DNA from: Volvox africanus
Lineage: Eukaryota; Chlorophyta; Chlorophyceae; Chlamydomonadales; Volvocaceae
DNA length: 64,000 bases
NCBI GenBank assembly: GCA_030268105.1
Contig: BSDZ01000013.1
Span: forward strand, 2,027,001-2,091,000
Direction: 5' to 3'
A model generated the notes under the pieces. It saw only the letters and a program-made list of their open reading frames with translations. It ran no database searches and had not been told where the DNA came from. This document shows, in pieces, positions 45,975 through 58,777 of the stretch (position 1 is the stretch's first letter; every line of letters starts with the position of its first letter). The position numbers and the translations under genes are program-made.

Positions 45975-48900
45975 ATGGATCCGCGGAGACGCGTTCGCGA
46001 AAGACGGGCTCGTAGCGCCTGGGGCTATCTACAGCTCTGCAGGGAAGGTAAGTTAAAATTGTGCCGCGTGGTCATGTTCAGGGGACGTTTTAGCAACGCT
46101 CATCCAGGATGTTTTGCGCAGGCGATGATCGTCCAGCAGCACCGCCGATCAGCCTTATCAGAGACCTTATACTGTTTGGTAGAGGAATGGAACCTTCTCC
46201 GAAGGCGGTACAATCTTTGACAGGAACGCCTTCCCCCTTTCAGTGGATTTCTACCGAAGATGAGCGCGTCAGTCGCATGCACGCCAGCATCAGAGCTCAC
46301 TGGGAACCAAACCGCTGGCGCCCACTTGTATCTATGGAGGTAAGACATTCAGGGCCTCGCCCTGATTTCGCATACACTTGGACAATACGCGACCCTTCCC
46401 CCACAAGGTTAGAGCTATCCCTAAATCTACCATTTGGCCATCCGTAACCAATCGTGGGCAATAAGGGTGATGAAAAAACAAATAAATAATGGCTGAGTGC
46501 ACGCGCGGGCGGTCTGACCATGCGGCTGACAGCCTCCCCCAACATCCCCCCCCCGACATTCTTCGCAGTGAGAGCTTGTTGCTGTGAAGTGCGAACACAT
46601 ATCATATCATTAGTGCAGCACTTCTGTTGGCGCCATCTTGAAGCTTGTGATGGTTGCGGGTGTGTTTTTTAGCTCACAACGATTAGGAAGTATTGGTCTT
46701 GAAGTACCACTATTCACACATTCACGGTTGGGGACAAGCTGCGACCTCCCGGCCCCAACAGCGCCTTAGGGGCCGCGGGTGGCTGGAAGCAATCCAGGTT
46801 GTCTTGAAGCCCAAACCCGTATACCGCCACTGCGACCCTAAGCATTTGAGACCGCCATTCCGTGCCCTGCGCGCACCCCGCATGGGCTGCCGGGTATGCC
46901 GTTCCCCTCCCCACCTGCATCCACCACCAAACCAAACCGGCATCCCACATACCCACATGGGCGAGTGAGTGAGAGAGAGAGAGTTGAAGACCCACATTAC
47001 TTCAAGGATGGAAACCATGCTGTACCCGGGTGCGTCGCGGCCCCCACGACACTTACATGGAACTTGTTGCGAAAGGGAAGACTCTAAACCGTCTAGTCAC
47101 CCCCTCCGTATTCTATACGATAACTGCCAATACGCAGTTAATATTATTATCATTATGACCATCAACACTGCCATCTCCACCCCACCGGGTGTGCCCCCGC
47201 CCCTCCACCCGTTTTTTCCTCACACACAGGACTACAGCCGCAACGGCACCTTCCTGAACGGGGTGCCCCTCCGCCCGGGCCACTCCATCGCCCTCAGCAG
47301 CGGAGACAGAATATCATTAGTCCTGTCTGTCAACCCGCTGGCCGAGGTGTCGTACAAGTACGAAGAAGCTAGTTTGGTAGCTCTTATTGCCGTTGACCGA
47401 TCGAGCTCTGGCTTGCAGCAGCCCCACCCTGCCCGGGGCTCCGCGGCCCCCTCGCCGCCGACTCGGGGGCAGGCCCGGGATGGTGCCGATGGTCGTCGAA
47501 ACACCGTGCCGTCATCATTGCCCCTGGTTGCTACTGCTGCGAGTGCGCCATTGGTACGGCCTGACAGGGGAAGTACGGCAGCTGTCTCGTCTCCACCGTC
47601 ACGGCCGCCGCCACCGTTGGTTCATCCCAGGTCCCCTGATCGGCGACGCCTCAGCCGGTGAGGTCGGTTTACTGATTAACTACCACAACCGTTTTCGGAT
47701 ATGGTGTTGCGTGGCAAGTGATTCGTAGCAGACGGGTTAGGGCTTCGGAACTGTGCGGAAGGCTTTTTCGTCAATTGCGGTGCGTACCCCACTGGTGCCT
47801 GGTGCGCAGGGACAAGGGGAACTTGAACGGCGGCAGCAGTGGCGCCAACGCCGCAAAATCAGCCCGGCGGCGCCCGCGTTGCGTCCCGCCAACTGAACCC
47901 CTCCGCGGCAGTGCAAACGGCGGCAACGGAGGCAGTGGCCGCCGTCACGTGAATGGCTACGCAAGCCCCGGCAAGTACGACAGCGAGTGCGACACCGACA
48001 ACGCGGTCCTTAGCCCCACTTCCACACCCCGCCGTCGCCGTCCATCTGTCTTGGAGTTCATGACGGTCAGCCCGATGAGCTCAGTTGCGGATGTCGAAGT
48101 TCCCGTCGTGGTTACGGGAGCGCCTGGTGCCGCCGCCGCTGCCGTATCGGGCCCGCATTGCTCGGCTTCTACCAGCGCAGTCAACACGACAGGGATGCGG
48201 GACGTCTTTGCTGCCGCAGCTGTTGAAGCGGCAGCTGCCTTGGTAGTCGCGGCGACGGCTCAAGACGCACCGCTTCTGAGCCCTGGTACTTCCCTCCCTC
48301 CCGGGAGCAGTCGATCGATCTCTGAGCAGCTCAACCCTCCCGGGAGCGGGCGAACGCCTCCTCAGCCCGCAGCATCAGCCCTAGGTCCAGATGTGCGTCC
48401 CCTAGGGCAGCCCGGGGGGCATCATCCGCCACCGGAATCCTCCTCCTTGTCCCCCCCCTCTCCTTCCAGCACCCAGGTGCCTAGGGATGAAGCGTTTCAG
48501 AAGCAGCCACCGGCGCGGCTTCATGCAGCTCCGTCCCTCGCTGCGGACACTGCCGGCGCCATCACTGGCAGAAGCCGTGCAACCACCAGCCCGAACCCAG
48601 ATTCTCATGCCAGTGGCGGTGACGCCGGATCCAGCACCAGCCGTTCCTTACAGCCTTCCAAGCTGTTGCACACGAATACGGAAAGCTCGCCGCCGCTGGC
48701 GCCGGCGGAGCCAGCGGCGGTGGCAGCAGAGCGAGGTAGCGGAGCGCTGGCGTCTGTAAAGCAGGGTCCGCAGCAGGGCTTACCGTCCACTGCGGCGGCA
48801 ACTCGTGGGACGGACGCTCCCGGCGCGGTGGCGGCGAAGCTGGCAGCGGCGCTGGCAGCCGAGCCCCAGAAGGGGCATCGCCGTGTACCTGTTGGCGCTG

Positions 48901-51900
48901 CTGGCAGTGGCAGCGGGGCCGCTGACGCTGACGCTGACGCTGGCCATGGAGCCAATGGCAACTCGAGCGGAAGCAGCGACAGCGGGTCGCTGCAGCAGGT
49001 GGGTCTCGAACCTCCACCTGGAGGTTTTCCGTTTGCATGACTCAGAAGCAGAGAAGCAGAACGACATCAGCTGAAGATGCGCCCCCGCGAACAGTCCTTA
49101 CCCCCGCGAACGTTGTGGCCCTGATGTGATAGCCCCTCCCCCTGGGGGGCCCGCATTCACATCCCGATCCTTACCCAGTCCCAGCTCCCCTAAATCACCT
49201 AACCCTTAAATCACCTAAGTCACCTAACCCCTAAGTTACCTAAATCACCTAAATCACCTAACCCCTAAATCCCAAGAATATCACCAGCTGCCCAACCGTC
49301 CATCCGGCCCCATGCAGGAATTCTCCTTCTCTACACCACTTCGTCCGCAAACGTGGGCACCTCCGCCACCGACGCCGCCGCCATCTTTTTCGGGCGACAA
49401 TGCCACAGCGGCTGCGGCGGCGATGTACGGCTATGAGGGAGTGGAGAGCGTTGGCTCCAACGGTGGTGTCGTCTTCAGCAGTGGCGGCAGCAGTAACGTC
49501 AAGGAGTGTGTGACAAGGTCGCAGCGGAACGCAGGATATCCAGCTCTCCTAATCAAGGGCAACTGCAGCGGCGGCGGAGCTGCTGCCGCCGCCGCCACGA
49601 GGGCTGCGGCCAGCGGCGGCCGTAACCATGTGCGTACCAACTCCAGCAGCAGCGGTGAAGCGATGCCTGTTGACGACGGCCCTTCATTCTCCTGGTTTAC
49701 AGCGCCCCCCAGGGTCCCCGCCTTTTCCGGTAACAGCTCTTCTATGAGTCCTGATTGCAGGCAAGTCGCCTGGGATATGATCTGGATCCGGTTCTGGATT
49801 CAGTGCTGATCTAGGCTGGGTTGGGGTTTGGAACCTTCACTGAGATTTTTAGGCCGGGCTCCCTCCTCTCATTGTCTCGGTTGCGACCCATCGGTTAGGT
49901 TCTTGGACGTTGCGGCGGTTAGGGTTGTGGCAGTTGGGGCTAACGATCGTTGACCCGGGTTCATTTCTCCTCCCCGCCGCAGCCCCGAAAGTCACAACGA
50001 CATTATGATGCCGAATGCTGAACTGGTTCTCCGCGACCGCCAAATGAGCCGCCGTTACACAATGTACGGCGAATCCATGGAGACGCCATCGCCGTACAGC
50101 CTGCGGTCGGAGTCGCTCATTGGGCACCTGCGCCACGGGCAGGAAATTGCAGCGATCCCCCCTGGCTTAGCTGATATTGGTGAAGCTACGAACGGTAACC
50201 GAAGTGCTATTGTTGGAATGAACCCGTGGATTGAGGGAACCAGTGGCAGTGGTTTCGGAGCTCACAGCGTCGATTCCTCTTGTCCGTACATGCCGTACAC
50301 GCCCATAACGCAGCTTGGCTCGTACTTGGACTCGCATCTCAGTTATTCTGAACTGGGGGCGCCCCGAAACCAACATAATGCCGGTTTCGGAGGCGGCAGT
50401 GTTTGTGGCAGCAATTGTGGTCTGGGAGGTGCTTTAAGTGACGGTGGTGGTGGTGAACCTCAAAGTGGTCACGGCAGCAGCAGCCGTACGACCGCACACG
50501 ACTTGCCAGGTGGATGCGGCCACTGGCCTGATGCTGACGCTGGCCACGCCAGTGCCATTGCACGCACGTCGTACAGCTGGGTTGGCTCATCCCCAGCTGG
50601 CTGTAGTTCTGCTGCTACATCAGCCGCTGCCCTCTCGGCGGCCCACATCAGCCCCTTCACTGCGAGTGATGTCTCCAGGTACGACAATGGCGCTAGCAGT
50701 AGTATCTGTCGGTACGGCACCGTCGGCCTGGAGCTCCAGCAAAGAAACCAGGAGCATTCGACGGTGGCGGGAGCAGCAGTTGTAGTAGCGACAAAGCTGC
50801 CGGCGCCATCGTTGGCGCAAATGGGCCAAGAAAGCGCTGAGGTGCGGTCCGCTCCGTTAATGTCGGAATCGGAGATCCATCCCAATCGGCAGTCTGTACC
50901 GCAACGTGTACGTAGCCACAGCCTCGACCCAAGCCCAACTTCCTGTGTCCGACCCATGGGTCACATTCCCGCGCCACCGATGTTGACGGCAGGCCTAGCT
51001 GCAGCCGCTGCCGCTGATCCCGTCGTTGCCCAAAACCGCATCCTTCCCTTTCAGCAACAGCAGGAGCAGCAGCAGAGGCAGCGGTCACGAGAAGTGCCGC
51101 CGCTCAAGTTGCCGGCGTCAGCGGCCGCGACACCATCACCGTGTTTCGGTCGCAATAGTGAAGGACAACCGTACGATAACTCCTGTTCAACATCCTGCGT
51201 AACAGAAGAGCCTTGGGGTTTGGAGGTGGATGGGAATGATTATGCTGGCGGTACGGCAAAAACCCGCACCCCCGCTGCTCATTGGAAGTCAATCCCCGGG
51301 GATTTCCCCCCTCCCCCGGACCTGGCCCAACTGCTTGCGTCACGTGAGCCCCGTGCGGGCTTTGCAGATCCCGACGCTGATGCAGCGGGGGAGAGTCAGC
51401 GGACCAGCAGGTGTGTTTCGTTGCACGCTGCTTAACGCTGCACCCGTTAATAACCCCTTCCGATATAATCCTTTCGTACAACGTTGCTTAACATGCAGTA
51501 ATGCTGCCTATTAACTGTTCAGCTTACGAAACGGAATGGCTACATGTTGTGTTTGTCAGCAGCTCCGTACCGACATGTCTTGAGCTTTCCTTCTGTTTCT
51601 TCCCCCCCTTCCCGCTATGAGAGCCTATGACTAAGACTCTACCTTACAGACGTAGGAGGCAGAACCAGTCGTACTGTTGTAGCTTCTCTCAGTGGACCAG
51701 CCAGCTTCCCTAAACCACCTCGATCTCCCTTGCCCGTTAATTTGTTAACCCGGGTAATCCGGTCTGATCCCGGCAACGCGCTTCCCCTCCTTTTCAACGT
51801 GTTCCTCATCCTCGTTGACTCACGGACGGACGGACGGACACACCGGGCCTCAGGTATCCGGGCTATTCGGGTTCCGACGCACTGGTGTGTGGCCTTTGCG

Positions 51901-54900
51901 GAGGCTGCCTTCAGAGGGCCATTGCCGTACAGCCCTGCGGACACACATACTGCGGCTCGTGTCTGTCGCAGCGTCTGTCGGTCGTCATGGCGGCGGGTTG
52001 CAAGCTCGGGTGCCCAGCGGGGTAGGTGGGGCCGGTCAGGCGGGCTGACGGGGAGAGCTGCTGCGCGGAGGAGGGGGCGGCGGGTGTGGATACTCATGTG
52101 GGGGTGGGGGTGGGGGGAGGGAAAGTCGAATAAAACGAATCCTGGTGCTGATGCTTATTAGGGATCGAGGACTAACCACCGTGAATGTCGGATGATGGAA
52201 AAGCAGGAAAAGTGGAAACGAGCGGGGCGCGGGGGAGGGGAGACAAGGAGAAGATGAACCTGAATATTGTTTGTATTCTGTACGACACTCATACCGGACT
52301 CGTACTGGAAGCCGGGCAGTGCATTACAGGCGGGCATATCTGCATCATCGATGCTTTCAGCAGCTCCCCTCCTCCTCCGAACAGTGAGTGGGCAAGAGGC
52401 ACTTCCCTAGGTGTGGAGATGGTCCCTCCGTGTCCCACGGGACGATCCCATCCTCCACCTCAACCCCACCTCACCCCACCCCAACCAGATGCGCTGCCTT
52501 CTCCAAGATCGCTGTCAACATGCCAGCCAGGCGCTTGGAAGAGCTAATGCTGGGTCACATCAGCAGTGACCTGGCTGACCCTTATACCCCCGGCGGAGCT
52601 GAGCCTTATCGGCAGAATCCTGCAAGCGCTACTGCCGCCGCCGCCCCCGCCGCAACGACTCAACCGCAACGACCGCATGCTGCTGCTGGTGGACCCACGG
52701 GTCGGCCAAGAGGCGGCGGCCGCACCACTTCGGACCCTGGCCTACTGAACTTGGGTATTACAGCCGCTGTTGCTGCTCACACAGCCACCGCCGCCGCCGC
52801 TGCCGTCGTCCCTGCTGCTTCGCCGTCAGCTGTTGCCACCACACCGTCAGGCAGTCGCCCTGCAGCCGCTGTTGCTGCCGGTGTTGGCGGCGGTAGCCCT
52901 ACGGACCATCACCGCCATCGGGGTGGTTCGCCAACTGGGGGAGAGGCCGTCTCCATGCCCCGGCTGAATCGCAGTCATCTATATGGGACCTCATCGCCAG
53001 CACCGGCACCGCCGCTGCCGCTGCCGCTGCCGCCGCAGCAGGAGCAGGAGCAGCAGCAGGGCGGGCATTCCCCGAAGAGCCCCAGCGGCGGCCCATCGCC
53101 CACCAGCTGTGTTGCCGGGGATTACCCAGCTGACTTGTACGGGACTGGCAGCGGCCGGGACAACGGAGATGATGAAATGCACCGTCGGCGTCACCTCCGC
53201 AATGGCACCGCCAGCAACGATGATGTGGAGTACGATATGGATATCCCTGACCTATGCCCGCTGCCAGACGAGATCCTGCCGCTGCCTGCAGAACGCCTCC
53301 ATGTACGACAGGTACGGACAGAGAACGATGGCTGGGACGGCAGGGATGTTTGGAACGCTGGTTCTGCGGTGCGTTTTAAACTTCGACCGAAAACCGCTCG
53401 CTCGCTTTTGCGTGTTATGTGCGGGCATCTGTGTCACATTGAGATGTCGCATTGACACAATAAATTGTAAATATGATTACACAAATGTTATTTACAGCAT
53501 TGGTGTAGCCGTTATTTAGTGACCACCTTTGAAAGGTAGCGCTACTGGCTGCGCTTGGCGCATGGTAGTGCTGGCGGCCTTGTTTCTGCTGTTGTCACCC
53601 GAGCAGCTTTTGAGCCTAAGCCGCGCGACTGAGCTGCCCCGCGTCTTGACTGACCCAGTTTCATGACCGGTGCGTTGTTGTTGATGTTGCCAGGCGGAGC
53701 TATTCCTGATGCGGCTGCGGGAGGTCATGGAACTGAGGCCGGAACCGGAACCCGGGGAGGCGGCGGAGCGCTGTCTGACGCTGCTGTGCCCGCTGACCCG
53801 CCTGGCTAGCACGCAACCCGGGGTGGGTAGGGGGGGTGCGACTGGAGGCGGGGGCGGGGCGTGAAGGACTTTGTAAGTAAAAATGAGAAATCGGATACTT
53901 TGGATGTGCGGCGCGGGAAGGAAGCTAATCATAACATAAATGATAATTCATGTGTAAGGCTGCTGGTGGGTGGTGAGTGGCTTGGGAGGTGTTACCTTTC
54001 TGTTGTTGCAGTTAAATAAAGGGGGGTCTGCGCCGACCGGCAGAGACATCTGGCCCATTCTCTCCGTCCATTTGCCGCCGCGAGGAGCCATCATGGATAC
54101 CCAGCCCGCGCCCCCTCAGCCGCCCCACATTACAGTTATAAACACACACATTCATGACTCGGCAGTGTTACCCCGCCCTTGTCCCCCGCTCCCGGGCCTG
54201 CCGGCCCTGTTTCTCCTCCCCGTATCCGAATGTGCCCTTTGCGCTGTTTGCCTTGTTTACTTATTCCATGCCCTGGCCCTTGCTGCCCGTTGCCCCTTGC
54301 TGCCGCTCCGCCCTCGCCCCTAGGCTCGTGACGCCCTGAGCGCCATGGGCGCCCTGCAGGGCTGTTTGCTGGTTCTTGAGCAACAGCTCAGAATGCAGCA
54401 GCGGCAGCACCAACACCAACACCGTTTCGTTCAGCAGCAGGGACTGCGGGGACACCCACCTCAACCTGCCTCGTGCGACACCGATGTAGAGCTGCAGCCG
54501 CCTCAATCAAGTCCACGTAACGGTCACCGCCGCCGCCTCTGCTGCCCTGACACGTCATCCATCACAAACGTCAATGGGTTGCAGGGAACACCCGGGAGCG
54601 TTGACGGTAGCGGCAGCTGCGGCGGCGGCGCGGCCGCTGCCACCGCTGCCGCCCTTATCAGCAGCGGCGAGATGTGTCAGGGGCGTCGCGGCCCTTCCTT
54701 TACAGAGAACCCAGCTGAGTCAGCGTGCAATGATGCGCAGGACCAGATCTTAATTAGCCAGGCGGCGACGGCGACGGCGACAGGTGCAGCGACGGCGGCG
54801 GCGGCGGCGGCTGCTAATGTTGATCAGATTCGGCAGTCGTTGACGGTACAGCGGGCCGCCTGCGGGCTCATTGCTGTGCTGTTGTCGGGTCTGGAGCCCG

Positions 54901-57402
54901 AGGGGGGATGCCAACAGTCCAATCAGTGGTCCTTAGCGCGTATGGGAGGGGTGGAGGTGCTGCTGAAGGTGCTGGGGCATGCTGCTTGTGAGGTGGCAGC
55001 CGCGGACGAGGCGGAGGCGCCGCCGGCGCTAGCTGGTAAAGTTAGCGGGGAGGCGGCGGCTCAGGACGCAGCTAGTGGTGGTGGTGGTGGTGGTGGTACT
55101 GCAGAGGCAGCAGTTGGAGAGGATGTGTGCGGCATATGGCGGGTGGGATCGGACGAGCGGTGGCAGTGGCGGAGGAGACAGCTAAAGGAGGAGGCGGAGC
55201 AGTTGGCGGCGGCATCACTGACGGTGCTGCGACTGGTTGTCCATGGAAATACGATGACACAGGTGTGGGCAAGGGATGTGTGCTGGCACGTGCATGTGTT
55301 CGCATATCTTTGTCTTTCTACCCCTCTGCCTGTCTTGGTTGTCTACATGGGGCGTCATGTCTCTAGTCTGTTGGCGGCTGTACGGCGGCACCATGCTGTG
55401 GAGATATGTCCCTCACCCCGGTCCTCCGTGTCTCAACCCGGTCCCAGCCAGGCCTTATGCCAAACCCAAACATCTTTTTCTTTGCCCGATGTGATCCGCA
55501 CGGATACATTCCTCGGGTACTACCTGTCCTCTACCCTCGCCATGACTCGCCCCTGTTTGCCGCCATCAGGCCCACGTCACGTGCGATGGCGTTGCTGCCG
55601 TGCTTGGCGTGCTTCGTGACATGCCCCGCTGCGACGGCGTCCTGGCGGCGGGGATGCAGCTGCTTGTTGAGCTGGCGCGAGGTGGGTCCTAGAGCTGAGA
55701 TGTGGAAACACCGGAGTAAATGGGCCGGGTGGGATGCGGCGGGTGGGTTTGTCGTGGATTGAATTTGGGACGACGACGCATCAGTATCAATATCAGTCTT
55801 TATAAACGCAACCCCCCCACCACCTACCCCCACCCTCGCAGCCCAGTATTTTCTTATAAAAGTACACGACCACTTCCAACAGTAATGTGCTGCGTCGTGG
55901 GTTCCATCATGTTGTTTCTGTCGCACTCTCCCCCTCTCTCTCTCAGGGGACGATGTGACTCACACAGCCATCCGCCAGCGGCTGATGGAGGAGGGAGCAC
56001 TACAGCTGGCAGTGGCAGCTATATGGGGTGGCAATAGTCGTAGCGCCAGCGGTAGAGGCCACAGCAAGGCGTTTAAGTCTAGCAGTACGAATGCCGCAAT
56101 CAGCGCCGCTGCGCACCGCGGTCACGGTGGAGGGCCAGTGCTGGCAGCAAGCCTGACTGCGTTGGGCACTTTGTTAGCGGCGCCAGTGAGTATGAGGGCT
56201 GGTGAACGCGTTGCCGGCCCTTGGCCTGTCACTTACACAATTGGGAGGGGAGATCGAATATCATGGGGGGGCAAATAGAATATGTTACAGTGACTACATA
56301 TAGCTTCGAGAAAACCAACCTTTCGTTGTCTTGCTACGCGCTGCAATACCTGCAAAAGCTTTGTGCATGGAAATACGATAACGTTTACACCGGGGAGGGG
56401 TTGTGTACTTCCTAAGCTGTGTGGAGCTTCTGCACAGGAAGCACCGGTATGATTGGTGGTTCGAAAATTGTGTGTGCTTCTGTAAATGCCTAGCAGTGAA
56501 GGAGGAGATGAGTCGGCAGAAAGGATGGAGAGAACGGTCTGCGGAATGACAGACAAAAAAAAGATGAGAAACAGCATATGCAACTACGCATCCCCTCCCA
56601 CTCCTCCAGATGCCCGACGTGATGGGAAAAGTTGCGGTTTCGGAGCTGCGGAGGCTTCAGGCGTTATCCCGACTTCGGAGCTGCCTCAAGGATCTCGAGT
56701 TGGAACTACAGACGGCCGCCGCAGTCAAGACAGGCCGGTGAGTGGCACGGTGTGAAATGACGAATGGAGTGAAACAGCTGATGGGAACTCGATGTGAGAC
56801 CCCTTTTTGGCCCCGAACCTCTTTGGCTGGATTTGCTGTTCCTTACTTTCTCAACCCTGCTGGAGCAGCGGCAATATCTCGCCCACCCGCTGTGTTCCGC
56901 ACTTTTTGCGTACGAGGCTTATTACAATGTGCGACTTGGGCTGGACACATCTTCATTCGGATTCCCCGGGTTTGACCTCATTCCGACGGGCGTGCAACCG
57001 ACAAGTAACGTCTTGCGTCCATCTTTCTGCCACAATGTGTCTTTCCCAGTTTGCCTCTGGATCTCTGCTTTGTCTCTCCGCTGCTCTGATCTCACCACTG
57101 TCCCGGTGAACTCCCGATGTACCATATCCAGACGCGGCGGGCGCAGCAGGAAGCAGCCGCCCTCAGAGCCCGAGGTTGCATTGCTGGCTGCCGGTCGGCG
57201 GGTGGAGCAGCAACTGGTGAAGATATTAACAGCAAAGAGCTGGTGGTGTTGGGGACGTGGCGGCAGCGATGGAAATGTAAGGGAGGATGGCGGCGTTGAC
57301 GGCGTGCGGGGGCTGTCGTGGAGGTTGTTCGTGGCAGCCGGCGCAGGTTTCGCTGTGGGCGCAAGCTTCACTGCAGCAGTCGTGGTAACGCTACTTTATT
57401 AG
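45975..57402 (+). CDS. FHA-RING-ARM-like giant protein with C-terminal membrane helix (~2,195 aa)
   Basis: Fourteen exons join with every phase matching: 45975-46047, 46122-46339, 47230-47657, 47810-48998, 49318-49760, 49983-51410, 51854-52021, 52489-53311, 53694-53822, 54324-55262, 55570-55681, 55947-56185, 56610-56737 and 57132-57402. The total is 6,588 nt. Residues ~35-135 form an FHA domain with the expected Gly-Arg, SRMH and NGTFLNG residues, which bind phosphothreonine. About 1,100 low-complexity Ala/Ser/Pro/Gly residues follow. A RING finger lies at about residue 1,265 (CGLC, then QPCGHTYCGSCL, then GCKLGC), binding two zincs and typical of E3 ubiquitin ligases. Then come helical ARM-like stretches (VQRAACGLIAVLLSGLE, GGVEVLLKVLGHAACE), a coiled-coil segment and a terminal hydrophobic helix (FAVGASFTAAVVVTLLY) suggesting tail anchoring. 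Intron 5 has a GC donor. CHFR/RNF8 also pair FHA with RING but are much shorter. A membrane-anchored phospho-dependent ubiquitin ligase is inferred. Confidence 0.85.
49188..49272. repeat. TCACCTAA-type short repeats in intron 4
   Basis: Irregular repeats of cctaaatcacctaaccc lie in the intron 48999-49317 of the FHA-RING gene. They resemble, but do not equal, the CCCTAAA telomere unit. Confidence 0.7.
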
Positions 57403-58777
57403 ACCATTTTGTTGCAGGTCGATTGGCCGGCAAGGCGGGATGTCGGGAGTTAGTAGTCCCAGTACAAAACTTGCTTAGTGGAGGAGTCGCGTCGTTTGTA
57501 CATTGTTTGCTCATGGCGCACGGTTAGAACAGAACCCGTTTCGCGTTGGTTTGCCTCAAGCTGTCTATTAGGTTGGATTGGTCGCGGATGTTGGGATTGT
57601 CGCAGGAGTTGGTTGCGGAAGTTGGATCAGACGTCGATTGTTGTAGGATTTACTTCGAGCAGGTGTTCAGTTCAATTTCAATTTCATGTAGATAATGTAG
57701 TGCATTCATGGAGATTACGATACAGTTGCCGTAAGAGGAATAAACAAATGATATAAATTATCGTTGAATTCAGGTGAACGTGCATCAGGCACATGATGAT
57801 ACTTGGGTTGATTGTATACCACGTCCCCCCGAGCAGCCGACAGATCACACGAAGAACGGAAACTAACAAACAATACCGCCGATCCGATTGACGGCAAGTT
57901 CACTCTGACGGGATACGCACCATGACGACGAGGACGGTGCCCACATTGCTGAATTCGGTCACCCGGCTGGGGCCTTAACTATTATTGGGCTCCAGGCCAA
58001 GCGGCACAGGTATGATGCATCGCTTCACATCAGACATTACATTTGACATCGCTCCTCAACCTGTCCACAGCCAGACTGACCCCTGCCTAGCGACGATGAC
58101 GCCTTGATGGCTTATATGTAGAAGCGCAGACGAATGATAGCTGCCTGCTTTCGGGCCCCAATGCATTTACACGCTGTCTTACACACTACCTAGGGACCAG
58201 ACCCGCCATCATGCAGCCTCTTGAGGCGACGTGATGCGCTGTGCTCGACAATGGCAGCCAAACCCACAAGCCTCCATCCTCCTTTCCTGCACGACTTCAA
58301 TCACCACTGAGCAGGCGACTGCACCACTAGTTGCACCACCCGTGCAAGGCCGTCGGCGTAAATCGGTTGCTCCCAGATCAACGACTCACGAGAACGAAAC
58401 CGAGCAACAAATCGCACAGGGCAGTTATATCACTTGCACCACCACCTGGCAGCAATCAGAGTAGAGCGAGTGCAACACTCTTCAGCTTAGAAGCCAACGC
58501 AAAGAGCGGCAGCAAACATCTGAACCTCACTCCCAACAACTCACGCTCATCGACCATCTTGGACCTGAACCTATAATCTTACAAATTACACACACGCTCC
58601 GGACGCGCTCCGACTCGTAACTGCTTGCTCGGCCCCCTGCTGCTGCCCTAAGCCTCACCGCTCCAAATCTAATGCTGCGACCTCATTGACTGGACAGCCA
58701 CTAAGCCTACCGCATGCAGTACCATCGACTTCTGTTGCGGTCACCGTCCCCCGTCCCCAGAACCCCTCGGCCTCCGC
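57403..58777. other. Convergent intergenic region
   Basis: 3' UTR space between the FHA-RING gene (+) and the RETICULATA-related gene (-). TTACA at 58579-58583 (TGTAA on the minus strand) is a good poly(A) signal for the latter. No extra gene is supported. Confidence 0.5.

Noticed and set aside
48562..49038. Minus-strand frames within FHA-RING exon 4
   Set aside because: Antisense to a phase-validated exon; GC-rich low-complexity shadow.
49188..49272. Interstitial telomere repeat
   Set aside because: Units vary (tcacctaa, cctaaccc) and do not match the plant/algal CCCTAAA repeat.
56794..57131. Open frame upstream of the last FHA-RING exon
   Set aside because: Phase matching joins exon 56610-56737 directly to 57132; including this stretch needs no supported acceptor.
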